From assembly GCF_003996995.1 (NCBI RefSeq), contig NZ_RZTT01000010.1, positions 1 to 35,162 of the forward strand: DNA of 35,162 nucleotides, given 5' to 3'. A program made the translations under genes and the position numbers. The stretch's first letter is position 1. Each line of letters opens with the position of its first letter. This document shows, in pieces, positions 1 to 7,340 of this stretch. The notes below the pieces were generated by a model. That model saw only the letters and a list, made by a program, of their open reading frames with translations, did no database searches and was not told where the DNA came from. The DNA is from Mesorhizobium sp. M7A.T.Ca.US.000.02.2.1. GTDB lineage: Bacteria; Pseudomonadota; Alphaproteobacteria; Rhizobiales; Rhizobiaceae.

Positions 1-290
1 GTTAATATCTGGTCGAAAATGCCTCGCTTCGTGGCTGGATTGCGGCTGATTCGGGGTCTTTCGGTGCAGTTCGTCGGCATTCCGGCCAATGTGACTTTTG
101 CATCACATGTGTTTCGTTTGAATGTCGCGCGCGCGCGGTTCTGTTTCAACTTTTGCCGCGCCCGCGAAATTCAGGTGCTGGCGGCCATAAGGCCTCGGGC
201 GCGCCCTTGGCATCCAGATCGGTCCGTGAGCGCGGAACTGGAGCGCGGTCTGTCCGTTCTCACCTCATCTGGTTGTGGAAGGGAGATATC
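1..290. other. Upstream region of ku, no gene recognised
   Basis: No convincing coding region is visible here; an open frame from position 19 lacks recognisable sequence and simply runs into ku. A short alternating CG tract lies at about 126-137. A good ribosome binding site for ku (GGAAGGGAG) sits at about 277-285. No clear promoter could be assigned by eye. The region may hold the ku promoter and the end of an upstream intergenic space. Confidence 0.5.
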
Positions 291-1160
291 ATGGCGCCGC
301 GTCCGGCCTGGAGAGGCTATTTAAAGCTTTCGCTGGTCACCTGTGCCGTCGAACTCACCAATGTCGTCACCCACACGGAGCGGGTCTCGTTTCGCATTCT
401 CAACCGCAAGACCGGCAACACGGTGAAGCGCCTCTATGTCGATGCCGAAACCGGCAAGCCTCTGGGGGAGGATGACGAGATCAAGGGCTATGAACTCGAC
501 GATGGCGATTTCATCCATATCGAGGAAGACGAGATCGAGGCGGTGCAGATCGAATCCTCGCACACGATGGCGCTCGACGGTTTCGTCGACAAAGCTTCGA
601 TCCAGCAGATCTATCTCGATACGCCCTATTATGTCGCGCCGGCCGACAAGGTGTCGGAAGAAGCGTTCGCCGTCATTCGCGACGCGATGGCGGGCAAGAA
701 GATGGCCGGGTTGGCGCGTATCGTGCTCTACCGACGCGAACGGCCGGTGGTTATCGAGCCGCTCGGCAAAGGCATGGTGCTGACGACGCTGCGCTACGAC
801 AACACGGTGCGCCAGCCGGACACCGTCTTCGGCGACATCGAGTCGGTGAAGACCGATCAGGAGATGACCGACCTCGCCGAGTTGATCATCGACAAGAAGA
901 AGACGAAGTTCGATCCCTCGAAATTCGACGACAAATACGAGGACGCACTGCTGGAGCTGATCCGCGCCAAGAAGGCCGGCCACAAGGCGCCGAAGGCCAA
1001 GGCGTCGCCCAAGCCTTCCAATGTCGTCAATCTGTTCGACGCGCTGAAGAAGAGCCTGTCAGATTCCGGATCATCGAAAAGGTCTTCGTCGGCGAAAGCC
1101 AAGCCGGCGGCCAAACGCGCCAAGCCGAAAGCCAGCGCGCCCAAACGCAAATCGGCCTGA
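291..1160 (+). CDS. ku: Non-homologous end-joining protein Ku
   Basis: Bacterial Ku, which binds double-strand DNA ends as a homodimeric ring and recruits LigD. The 289-residue protein begins MAPRPAWRGYLKLSLVTC, the conserved start of the bacterial Ku core, and contains the expected beta-barrel region with a typical RVSFRILNRKTGN segment. I chose the ATG at 291 because the family N-terminus starts there and GGAAGGGAG lies just upstream; a longer frame from 153 has no family support. The C-terminal roughly 40 residues are rich in Lys, Ala, Ser and Pro, like the basic DNA-binding tails of other bacterial Ku proteins. The ligD start lies 12 bases after the stop, and its ribosome binding site overlaps the ku stop codon, so the two are almost certainly co-transcribed. 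Confidence 0.96.
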   Translation: MAPRPAWRGYLKLSLVTCAVELTNVVTHTERVSFRILNRKTGNTVKRLYVDAETGKPLGEDDEIKGYELDDGDFIHIEEDEIEAVQIESSHTMALDGFVDKASIQQIYLDTPYYVAPADKVSEEAFAVIRDAMAGKKMAGLARIVLYRRERPVVIEPLGKGMVLTTLRYDNTVRQPDTVFGDIESVKTDQEMTDLAELIIDKKKTKFDPSKFDDKYEDALLELIRAKKAGHKAPKAKASPKPSNVVNLFDALKKSLSDSGSSKRSSSAKAKPAAKRAKPKASAPKRKSA

Positions 1161-1172
1161 GGAACCCAACGG

Positions 1173-3689
1173 ATGGCCAGCCTCGAACAATATCACTCCA
1201 AGCGCGATTTCAAGAAAACCGCCGAACCGGCCGGCAAGGTCGCCCGGACCAAGCAGGGCGGCGCGGGCGGCATCTTCGTCATCCACAAGCACGCTGCGAC
1301 AAGGCTGCATTACGACCTGCGGCTCGAGCATGACGGCGTGCTGTGGAGCTGGGCGGTGACGCGCGGCCCGAGCCTCGACCCGCATGAGAAGCGACTGGCC
1401 GTGCATGTCGAGGACCACCCGATCGACTATGCGCCGTTCGAGGGCACCATTCCCGAGGGCGAATATGGCGGCGGTTCGGTCATCGTCTGGGACGAGGGCA
1501 CCTGGACCCCCGAGATCGACCCGGCGAAGGCGATGAAGAAGGGCCATATCAGCTTCGAGCTCAAGGGACACAAGTTGCATGGTCTCTGGCACCTGGTGCG
1601 GCTGAAACCCCGCGCGGGTGAAAAGCGCGACAACTGGCTGCTGATCAAGTCGGACGATGCCGCCGCGCGTCCGGGCGAAGACATCCTCAAGGAAGCGCCG
1701 GAATCGGTGAAGTCAGGCCTGACCATCGAGGAGGTCGGCGAGGGCAAGACCGCGAAGGGTGAGAAGCCAAAGGTCTGGCATTCCAACAAGCCGGCCGCCG
1801 GCAAGACGAAGGCCGCGGGCAAGAAACTCGACTTCATCGAGCCGCAGCTGGCCACGCTGGAGCGCGATGCGCCGCCGGGCAAGGACTGGCTGCATGAGGT
1901 GAAGTTCGACGGCTATCGCATGCAGGCACAGATAGCCGGCACCGACGTGCGGCTGCTGACCCGCACCGGCCTCGACTGGACGAAGCAATTCGGCGGCGAG
2001 ATCGTCGCGGAGCTGGCCGGGCTGAAGTGCAGCGACGCCATCATCGATGGCGAGGTGGTGGTGCTGGCCGACAGCGGCGTCTCGTCTTTCGCGCTGTTGC
2101 AGCAGGATCTGTCGGCGAAGCGGACAAATCGCTTCATCTATTACGTATTCGATCTGATGCGCCTCGATGGACGGGATTTGCGGCGCGAGCCGCTGGTCGA
2201 GCGCAAGCAGGCCTTGCAGGAGCTGCTCGGCAAGCAGTCCGACAATGCGGCGGTCCGCTTCAGCGATCACTTTTCCGAACCCGGCAAGATCATGCTGGAG
2301 CATGCCTGCCGGATGGGCCTGGAAGGCGTCGTCTCCAAGCGTGCCGATGCCCCTTATCGCAGCGGCCGCGGCCCGACCTGGGTGAAGTCGAAATGCACGG
2401 CGCGGCAGGAATTCGTCATCGGCGGCTATCTGCCGTCGGACAAGACCGGGCGCGGACTGCGCTCGATCCTGGTCGGCTTCCACGAGGGCGGCAAGCTGCA
2501 TTATGCCGGACGCGTCGGCACTGGTTTCTCCGGCAAGGGCGCCAACGAGCTGAAGGCAAAACTCGATGCATTGACGGCAAGAACATCGCCCTTCTCCACC
2601 GCGGTGCCGAAGGGCAAGGGCCTGGTCTGGGTCAAGCCCGAACTTGTCGGCGAAGTGGAGTTTCGCAGCTGGACCTCGGACCGTATAATACGCCACGCCT
2701 CGTTCCAGGGATTGCGCGAGGACAAGCCGGCGGAGGAAGTCGTGCAGGAAAAGCCCAAAGCGTCGACAGGCAAGCCATCGACAGGCAAGAGCACGGCCAA
2801 GCCGGCATCGGGTGGCACAGCCGCCGGATCGATGACGACCACGGTAAAACTCTCGCATCCCGACAAGCTGCTGTGGCCGGACGAAAACATATCCAAGCAG
2901 GGCCTGCTCGACCATTACGCGCAAGTTTGGCCGCGCATGGAACAGTTTGTCGTCAACCGGCCGCTCAGCCTGGTGCGGGCGCCGGACGGTGTCGGTGGCC
3001 AGCGTTTCTTCCAGAAACATGCCTCGGCCGGTATGAGCGACAAGATCGCGCGCATGAAGGATCCGACTGACGGCGAGGAGATCTTGTACATCCGGGATTT
3101 CGATGGTGTCGCCGCATTGGTCCAGTATGGCGTTGTCGAGATCCACATCTGGGGGTGCACGATCGACGAGATCGAAAAGCCCGACCAGATCATCTTCGAT
3201 CTCGATCCCGATGAAGGTGTCGACGTGAAAGCGGTCCGCGAGGCGGCACTCGATATCAGGGGCAAGCTCGACGAGCTGTCGCTGCCGAATTTCGTCAAGA
3301 CTTCGGGCGGCAAGGGTTTTCACGTCATGGTGCCGCTGAGACCAGCGGCGGATTGGGATGAGGTCAAAACCTTCGCCCATGATTTTGCCCGTGCGCTGGA
3401 GCAGGGTGCCCCCGACCGCTACACGGCGACGCTGTCGAAGAAGGCACGCACGGGAAAGATCTTCGTCGACTATCTGCGCAATGGCAGGGGCTCGACGACG
3501 GTCGCGCCCTATTCGTCACGCGCCAAGAAGGGCGCCACCGTGTCGATGCCGGTGACCTGGCCAGAGATCGAGGCCGGCTTGGCGCCGAACGCTTTCCCGA
3601 TCGGCGGCAAGACGACGCTGAAACAGCTGGCGAAAGCCGATCCGTGGTCGGATTTCTTTAAGCAGGGCAAGGCTCTGAGGCGGGGTTAA
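1173..3689 (+). CDS. ligD: Multifunctional ATP-dependent DNA ligase LigD (PE-LIG-POL)
   Basis: LigD processes and seals DNA ends held by Ku. The 838-residue protein carries three domains. An N-terminal 3'-phosphoesterase domain shows the HKHAATRLHYDLRLE motif at residues 38-52. A central ATP-dependent ligase has motif I EVKFDGYR with the adenylated lysine at K244. A C-terminal primase-polymerase domain begins near residue 560 (HPDKLLWP) and has the metal-binding FDLD at about 676-678. This order matches Pseudomonas LigD rather than the mycobacterial POL-PE-LIG order, and the length is normal for that type. The linkers near residues 185-215 and 525-555 are Lys/Ala/Thr-rich low-complexity stretches. 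The gene follows ku with a 12-base gap and is convergent with the ArsR-type gene, whose end lies 12 bases away. Confidence 0.97.
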   Translation: MASLEQYHSKRDFKKTAEPAGKVARTKQGGAGGIFVIHKHAATRLHYDLRLEHDGVLWSWAVTRGPSLDPHEKRLAVHVEDHPIDYAPFEGTIPEGEYGGGSVIVWDEGTWTPEIDPAKAMKKGHISFELKGHKLHGLWHLVRLKPRAGEKRDNWLLIKSDDAAARPGEDILKEAPESVKSGLTIEEVGEGKTAKGEKPKVWHSNKPAAGKTKAAGKKLDFIEPQLATLERDAPPGKDWLHEVKFDGYRMQAQIAGTDVRLLTRTGLDWTKQFGGEIVAELAGLKCSDAIIDGEVVVLADSGVSSFALLQQDLSAKRTNRFIYYVFDLMRLDGRDLRREPLVERKQALQELLGKQSDNAAVRFSDHFSEPGKIMLEHACRMGLEGVVSKRADAPYRSGRGPTWVKSKCTARQEFVIGGYLPSDKTGRGLRSILVGFHEGGKLHYAGRVGTGFSGKGANELKAKLDALTARTSPFSTAVPKGKGLVWVKPELVGEVEFRSWTSDRIIRHASFQGLREDKPAEEVVQEKPKASTGKPSTGKSTAKPASGGTAAGSMTTTVKLSHPDKLLWPDENISKQGLLDHYAQVWPRMEQFVVNRPLSLVRAPDGVGGQRFFQKHASAGMSDKIARMKDPTDGEEILYIRDFDGVAALVQYGVVEIHIWGCTIDEIEKPDQIIFDLDPDEGVDVKAVREAALDIRGKLDELSLPNFVKTSGGKGFHVMVPLRPAADWDEVKTFAHDFARALEQGAPDRYTATLSKKARTGKIFVDYLRNGRGSTTVAPYSSRAKKGATVSMPVTWPEIEAGLAPNAFPIGGKTTLKQLAKADPWSDFFKQGKALRRG

Positions 3690-3701
3690 CGCTTCGCCCG
3701 T

Positions 3702-4376
3702 TCAAGACAGAAAAACCCTCTCAAACGCCTGTCTACCCGGCGGCGAGAAAATCACCGCGCGGCTGTCCTTCTCGCGGCGCGCCCATTTCTCGGCCAGGAT
3801 CTTCTCGAGGATGGCGGCGCCCAGCGTGCCGGCGAGGTGCGAACGGCGCACGCTCCAGTCGAGGCAGGCGCGGCACACCGGCCGGCGCGGCTTGGTATAA
3901 ACGTCGATGCCGATCGCCGCGAAATGCGAAGCCGCCGATGGCCCGAGCCTGATCTCCTGTTCGTCGCGGACCAATACGTTTTTGGCGACGAGCCGATCGA
4001 GCATCGCCACCGCCTGCTCGCCGGCGAGGTGATCGTAGCAGACGCGCGCCACGCGCATGGCGCCATCGCGCGGACCCGGGCGCACACGCTTTGGACCGAC
4101 GGCTTCCGCGACGCCTGTGATGGCTTCGATCATGCCCGCCACCTGCGGTCCGGCGAGGCCGTAATAGCGATGCCGGCCCTGGCTCGCCACCGTGAGCAGC
4201 CCACCTTCCATCAGTTTGCCCAGGTGCGAGCTGGCGGTCGGCAGCGAAACGCCGGCCTCGAGCGCCAGTTCGCTCGCCGTCAGCGCCGTGCCGCCCATCA
4301 GGGCATTCAGCATGTTTGCCCGTGCCGGGTCGCCGACCAGGCTGGCGATGCGGGCGATGTCGGGTCCTTCACGCAT
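3702..4376 (-). CDS. ArsR-type winged-helix transcriptional regulator
   Basis: A 224-residue DNA-binding regulator. Residues about 5-90 form an ArsR-type winged helix; the recognition-helix segment is ELALEAGVSLPTASSHLGKL and the wing is GGLLTVASQGRHRYYGL. The rest (about 130 residues) is a longer C-terminal part than in small metal-sensing ArsR proteins, with a few cysteines (for example CRACLDW) but no obvious metal-binding array near the helix. It reads away from the DUF1127, NIPSNAP and ABM genes, sharing a 68-base intergenic space, so it probably controls them and itself. The ligand is unknown. The family call is firm; the regulon is inference. Confidence 0.88.
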   Translation of the reverse strand: MREGPDIARIASLVGDPARANMLNALMGGTALTASELALEAGVSLPTASSHLGKLMEGGLLTVASQGRHRYYGLAGPQVAGMIEAITGVAEAVGPKRVRPGPRDGAMRVARVCYDHLAGEQAVAMLDRLVAKNVLVRDEQEIRLGPSAASHFAAIGIDVYTKPRRPVCRACLDWSVRRSHLAGTLGAAILEKILAEKWARREKDSRAVIFSPPGRQAFERVFLS

Positions 4377-4444
4377 AGTTCGTTCCTCATCGAAGCGTTC
4401 TTGTCAGATAATCACTATTCTCAGGTGAGATCAAGGAGACGACG

Positions 4445-4660
4445 ATGGCCGAACGAACCGCTTTCCCCTCAGCCCCGCTCCCCAGCCGTCAATTCTTCCC
4501 GTTCGTCAGCTGGCTGCGTTCGCGGCTGCTGGCCCGCTGGTATGACCGCCATTTGCAGCGTCTGGACCTTGCCGAGATCGATGATCATCAGCTGCGCGAT
4601 CTTGGGCTAACGCGGCAAGACGTGCGCCGCGAATGCGCGAAGTCCTTCTGGCAGCCCTAG
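4445..4660 (+). CDS. DUF1127 domain small protein
   Basis: A 71-residue basic protein whose C-terminal half matches DUF1127: an arginine-rich helix (LRSRLLARWYDRHLQRL) followed by the typical LAEIDDHQLRDLGLTRQDVRRE. Small DUF1127 proteins are abundant in rhizobia, and some have been linked to RNA metabolism and phosphate or carbon responses in Agrobacterium; the role of this one is unknown. The start has the ribosome binding site AAGGAGACG upstream. It is the first gene of a likely operon with the NIPSNAP and ABM genes, and is divergent from the ArsR-type regulator. Confidence 0.88.
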   Translation: MAERTAFPSAPLPSRQFFPFVSWLRSRLLARWYDRHLQRLDLAEIDDHQLRDLGLTRQDVRRECAKSFWQP

Positions 4661-4723
4661 CAGACCAGACGACACAATTTTTCGATGCCGCTCGAACTAT
4701 CGACGCACCCCAAGGAGACCACA

Positions 4724-5056
4724 ATGACCATCACCTGCTTCATCCGCTACGAGATCGACCCGTTCGGCAAGGCGGCCTTCGAGGAGTATGCGCGCAATTG
4801 GGGCCAGGCCATTCCCAGCTGCGGCGCCGATCTGATCGGTTACTACGCGCCGCACGAGGGCTCGGCGACGACCGCGTATGCCGCCTACAACATCGAGAGC
4901 CTGGCGGCCTACGAAGCCTATCGCGCCCGGCTTGCCGCCGATCCCGCCGGCAAGGCAAACTACGAATTCGCCAAGCGCGAGAGATTCATCCTGAAGGAGG
5001 ATCGCATGTTCCTGAAACTGGCCTCAGGCCCGCACGCGAAACTGGTGCTGCCGTGA
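4724..5056 (+). CDS. NIPSNAP family protein
   Basis: A 110-residue protein of the NIPSNAP / dimeric alpha-beta barrel superfamily: it begins MTITCFIRYEIDPFGKAAFE, then GADLIGYYAPHEGS and NIESLAAYEAYRARLAADP, all typical of bacterial NIPSNAP proteins. Enzymatic activity is not established for these. I chose the ATG at 4724, which has AAGGAG seven bases upstream, over an in-frame ATG at 4685 with no ribosome binding site. The stop overlaps the GTG start of the next gene, so the two are translationally coupled. Their shared fold suggests they could form mixed assemblies, which is inference. Confidence 0.87.
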   Translation: MTITCFIRYEIDPFGKAAFEEYARNWGQAIPSCGADLIGYYAPHEGSATTAYAAYNIESLAAYEAYRARLAADPAGKANYEFAKRERFILKEDRMFLKLASGPHAKLVLP

Positions 5057-5397
5057 TTGCCGTGATCTTCGAGGTCGAGCCGGCGGAAGGCCGGCGCGAC
5101 GCCTATCTGAGCATCGCCGCCGACCTGCGTCCACTGCTCGACGGCATCGACGGCTTTCTTTCCATCGAGCGGTTCCAGAGCCTGGCCGATCCGAACCGCA
5201 TCCTGTCGCTGTCATTCTGGCGCGACGAGGAAGCCGTGAAGGCCTGGCGCAACACCGAGGAACACCGGCAGGCGCAGAAGGCCGGCCGTGGCGGTATCTT
5301 TGCCGGCTACCGATTGCGCATCGCCCATGTGGTGAGGGATTATGGGCTGACGGAGAGGGACGAGGCGCCTAGGGATAGCCGGGCGGCGAATGGGTGA
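5053..5397 (+). CDS. Antibiotic biosynthesis monooxygenase (ABM) domain protein
   Basis: A 114-residue protein with a single ABM/dimeric alpha-beta barrel domain: VIFEVEPAEGRRDAYLSIAADLRPLLDGIDGFLSIERF at the start (quoted here only as VIFEVEPAEGR to GFLSIERF), then ILSLSFWRDEEAVKAWR and a HRQAQKAGR segment typical of the family. ABM-domain proteins include heme-degrading and quinol monooxygenases as well as proteins with no known activity. The start is taken as GTG 5053, four bases overlapping the NIPSNAP stop; no ATG is available in frame nearby at the right place. It ends just before a mosaic repeat at 5411. The specific substrate cannot be told from sequence. Confidence 0.85.
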   Translation: MIAVIFEVEPAEGRRDAYLSIAADLRPLLDGIDGFLSIERFQSLADPNRILSLSFWRDEEAVKAWRNTEEHRQAQKAGRGGIFAGYRLRIAHVVRDYGLTERDEAPRDSRAANG

Positions 5398-5410
5398 GTG
5401 GCAAGTTTCT

Positions 5411-5556
5411 TCCTTCTCCCCCTGTGGGAGAAGGTGTCGCCGCAGGCGACGGATGAGGGGTGTTCCAGGGAACGCCAACGTCTCACTCCGCTGGAACACC
5501 CCTCATCCGTCTCGGCGCTGCGCGCCGATCCACCTTCCCCCACAAGGGGGGGAAGG
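5411..5556. repeat. Palindromic mosaic intergenic repeat (RIME-like), copy 1
   Basis: The segment has outer arms made of 'CTTCTCCCCCTGTGGGAGAAGG' type sequence (quoted in part: CTTCTCCCCCTGTGGGAG) and its inverted partner near 5540-5556. Inside lies a perfect 19-bp inverted repeat: 5450-5468 (CGGATGAGGGGTGTTCCAG) against 5491-5509. The same style of element recurs at 7071, 32413, 33701 and 34701. It lies between the convergent ABM and mbfA genes. The name is by resemblance to rhizobial intergenic mosaic elements. Confidence 0.75.
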
Positions 5557-5562
5557 GAAAAA

Positions 5563-6546
5563 CTATGCATTCCCGATCAGCACGCCGGCCGCGAACACCA
5601 GGGCGCCGCCCAGCACCACCTGGAAGGCGGCACGCAGGAAAGGCGTCTGCATATAGCGGTTCTGGACAAAGGCGATCGCCCACAATTCGAAGAACACCAC
5701 CACCGCGGCAACCCCGGTGGCCGTCCAGAAATGCGGAATGACATAGGGGAGCGCGTGTCCGAGACCGCCCAGCGTCGTCATGATGCCGACGGTCAGACCG
5801 CGCTTGATCGGCGAGCCGCGGCCCGACAGCTTGCCGTCGTCGGAAGCGACTTCGGTGAAGCCCATCGAAATGCCGGCGCCGATCGAGGCGGCAAGCCCGA
5901 CCAGCAGCGTCTGCCAGGTGTCGTGCGTGGCAAAGGCAGCGGCAAAGATCGGCGCCAGAGTGGACACCGACCCGTCCATCAGCCCGGCCAGCCCTGGTTG
6001 CACATAGGTGAGGATGAACTGGCGCTGCTCGGCGCTGGCCTCCTCGGCCTTGACGGCGCCCGGCACATGTTTCTGTTCCAGCCGCTGCGCCAGGGTCTCA
6101 TGGCCCAGTTCGGCCACCGCCAGATCGTCGAGCAGTTTTCGCGTCGAAGCATCTGCCGTGCGCTTGGCCGCCTCGACATAGAAAAGGTAGGCTTGCCGCT
6201 CCATCGCCTCGGCATGGCTGCGCACGTGCTCGATGCCGAGCGGCCGCACCAGCCAGTCGGGCTTGCGCTCGTAATAACCCTTCACATGTTCGCGCCGGAT
6301 CAGCGGTATGCGCTCGCCGAACCGCTTGCGGAAAAGCTCGATCAACGCATCGCGATGACCATCCTCTTCCTCGGCCATCTCCTCGAACACTTTTGCCGAT
6401 TGCGGGAAGTTTTCCGTCAGCCCGTCGGCATAGGCCCGGTAAATGCGACCGTCATCCTCCTCGGAGGAAATGGCCAGCGCCAGGATCTCCTGTTCGGAGA
6501 GCGATTCGAAGGGGCGGCGGCCGAAGCCGAAAACACGGGAAAGCAT
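5563..6546 (-). CDS. mbfA: Membrane-bound ferritin / VIT-family iron exporter MbfA
   Basis: A 327-residue fusion of an N-terminal ferritin-like diiron domain (about residues 15-160) and a C-terminal CCC1/VIT1-type membrane domain (about 175-327). The diiron part shows two ExxH motifs, E61-H64 and E146-H149, plus supporting glutamates near 29-30 and 125. The membrane part has the family's GLMDGSVSTLAPIFAAAF segment near 188-205 and about five helices. In Bradyrhizobium and Agrobacterium, MbfA exports iron across the inner membrane and protects against iron and peroxide stress. A perfect 29-bp palindrome of the iron-control-element type lies directly upstream (6557-6585), which fits repression by Irr at low iron. 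The Shine-Dalgarno AGGGTGA partly lies inside this palindrome. It is divergent from the small gene at 6723. Confidence 0.95.
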   Translation of the reverse strand: MLSRVFGFGRRPFESLSEQEILALAISSEEDDGRIYRAYADGLTENFPQSAKVFEEMAEEEDGHRDALIELFRKRFGERIPLIRREHVKGYYERKPDWLVRPLGIEHVRSHAEAMERQAYLFYVEAAKRTADASTRKLLDDLAVAELGHETLAQRLEQKHVPGAVKAEEASAEQRQFILTYVQPGLAGLMDGSVSTLAPIFAAAFATHDTWQTLLVGLAASIGAGISMGFTEVASDDGKLSGRGSPIKRGLTVGIMTTLGGLGHALPYVIPHFWTATGVAAVVVFFELWAIAFVQNRYMQTPFLRAAFQVVLGGALVFAAGVLIGNA

Positions 6547-6556
6547 GAGGAATTCA

Positions 6557-6585
6557 CCCTAGTTTAGAATAGTTCTAAACTAGGG
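6557..6585. promoter_or_regulatory. ICE-type palindrome, probable Irr operator of mbfA
   Basis: Perfect inverted repeat: arms CCCTAGTTTAGAA (6557-6569) and TTCTAAACTAGGG (6573-6585) around TAG. The core TTTAGAA-N3-TTCTAAA matches the iron control element bound by Irr in rhizobia. On the minus strand a possible -35 TTGACC (6605-6600) is followed after 17 bases by TAGTTT (6582-6577) inside the palindrome, so bound Irr would cover the -10. The mbfA-proximal arm also supplies part of the Shine-Dalgarno. Confidence 0.88.
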
Positions 6586-6660
6586 TTTTGAACGTCTTCG
6601 GTCAATTGCGCGCTTGGGTCGCGGTCAAGAATTGTTGAAGCCCCACGCCCGCGGTGACTC

Positions 6661-6689
6661 TTCATTATCAGTGAATGTTCACCTATATT
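6661..6689 (+). promoter_or_regulatory. Candidate promoter with small dyad for the gene at 6723
   Basis: TATATT at 6684-6689 resembles a -10 box; a weak TTCATT (6661-6666) lies 17 bases upstream. Between them is a perfect small dyad GTGAATGTTCAC (6671-6682), which could be an operator. This is a by-eye prediction. Confidence 0.4.
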
Positions 6690-6722
6690 GCTGGACTCAA
6701 GCCAAGAACAAGGAACCGGCAG

Positions 6723-7046
6723 ATGACGGCAAAACAGCCTCCGCACCCCTATGATCCCAAGCCCGTTCTCGATCTCATCGCCAGCATCGAGGCCGACCTG
6801 CAGCGCCTGAAGGGCCTGGTCGAGCAGCAGGTCGAGAAATTCGACCCCGCCAACCCGCACAACAAGGCGCCGGACGGCAAACTGACGGAGGAGGGCGTCG
6901 AGTGCTGCTACCGCATGTTCGACGAGGGCAAGTCGCGCTACTCGGTCGCCCAGCAGATGAAGATATCCTTTGCCGCCGCCAGCCACCGTTTCAACAACTG
7001 GCGCAAGCTGGGTGGGGGCAAGAGGCAGAGGACTTTGCTTGGCTGA
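6723..7046 (+). CDS. Conserved hypothetical protein with helix-turn-helix-like C-terminus
   Basis: A 107-residue protein of unknown function. Residues about 10-45 look like an amphipathic helix or short coiled coil (PVLDLIASIEADLQRLKGLV). The C-terminal half, EEGVECCYRMFDEG to SYRFNNW-like FNNWRKLGG, looks like a resolvase/MarR-style helix-turn-helix (YSVAQQMKISFAAASHRF), suggesting DNA binding. The ATG at 6723 is preferred over an in-frame ATG at 6675 because AAGGAACC lies upstream and the candidate -10 falls within the longer version. It is divergent from mbfA across 176 bases, so shared regulation with iron is possible but not shown. Confidence 0.7.
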   Translation: MTAKQPPHPYDPKPVLDLIASIEADLQRLKGLVEQQVEKFDPANPHNKAPDGKLTEEGVECCYRMFDEGKSRYSVAQQMKISFAAASHRFNNWRKLGGGKRQRTLLG

Positions 7047-7070
7047 ACATGGGGGATGTCTGCGGGCCAG

Positions 7071-7226
7071 CGCCCCCCTCTGTCCTGCCGGACATCTCCC
7101 CCTCAAGGGGGGAGATTGGCAGCTTCGTCGTTCCGCTCACCTTGCACCGTTAATAGGTGGCGAAGTCGACTGAGTGCGTAATCTCCCCCCTCGAGGGGGA
7201 GATAGCCGGCAGGCCAGAGGGGGGCG
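7071..7226. repeat. Palindromic mosaic intergenic repeat (RIME-like), copy 2
   Basis: Outer arms CGCCCCCCTCTG (7071-7082) and CAGAGGGGGGCG (7215-7226) are perfect inverted repeats. Inside are two smaller hairpins, ATCTCCCCCTCAAGGGGGGAG-type near 7093-7116 and AATCTCCCCCCTCGAGGG-type near 7180-7204. The 7047-7340 gap between genes is mostly this element; the remaining 114 bases before the dehydratase hold AT-richer sequence around 7265-7280 that may contain its promoter. Confidence 0.75.
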
Positions 7227-7340
7227 TGCAGCCGTGGCGTTGGCGATCGCCCGCCAAACTTTGTAACGGTCACATTTTTTCATTGGTGCGCCACATCTGT
7301 TTGCGGGCATCATGAAAAGACCCTGTCCACTGGACCTCAC

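Noticed and set aside
126..137. Alternating CG tract upstream of ku as a Z-DNA or regulatory element
   Set aside because: Only 12 bases and expected by chance in such GC-rich DNA.
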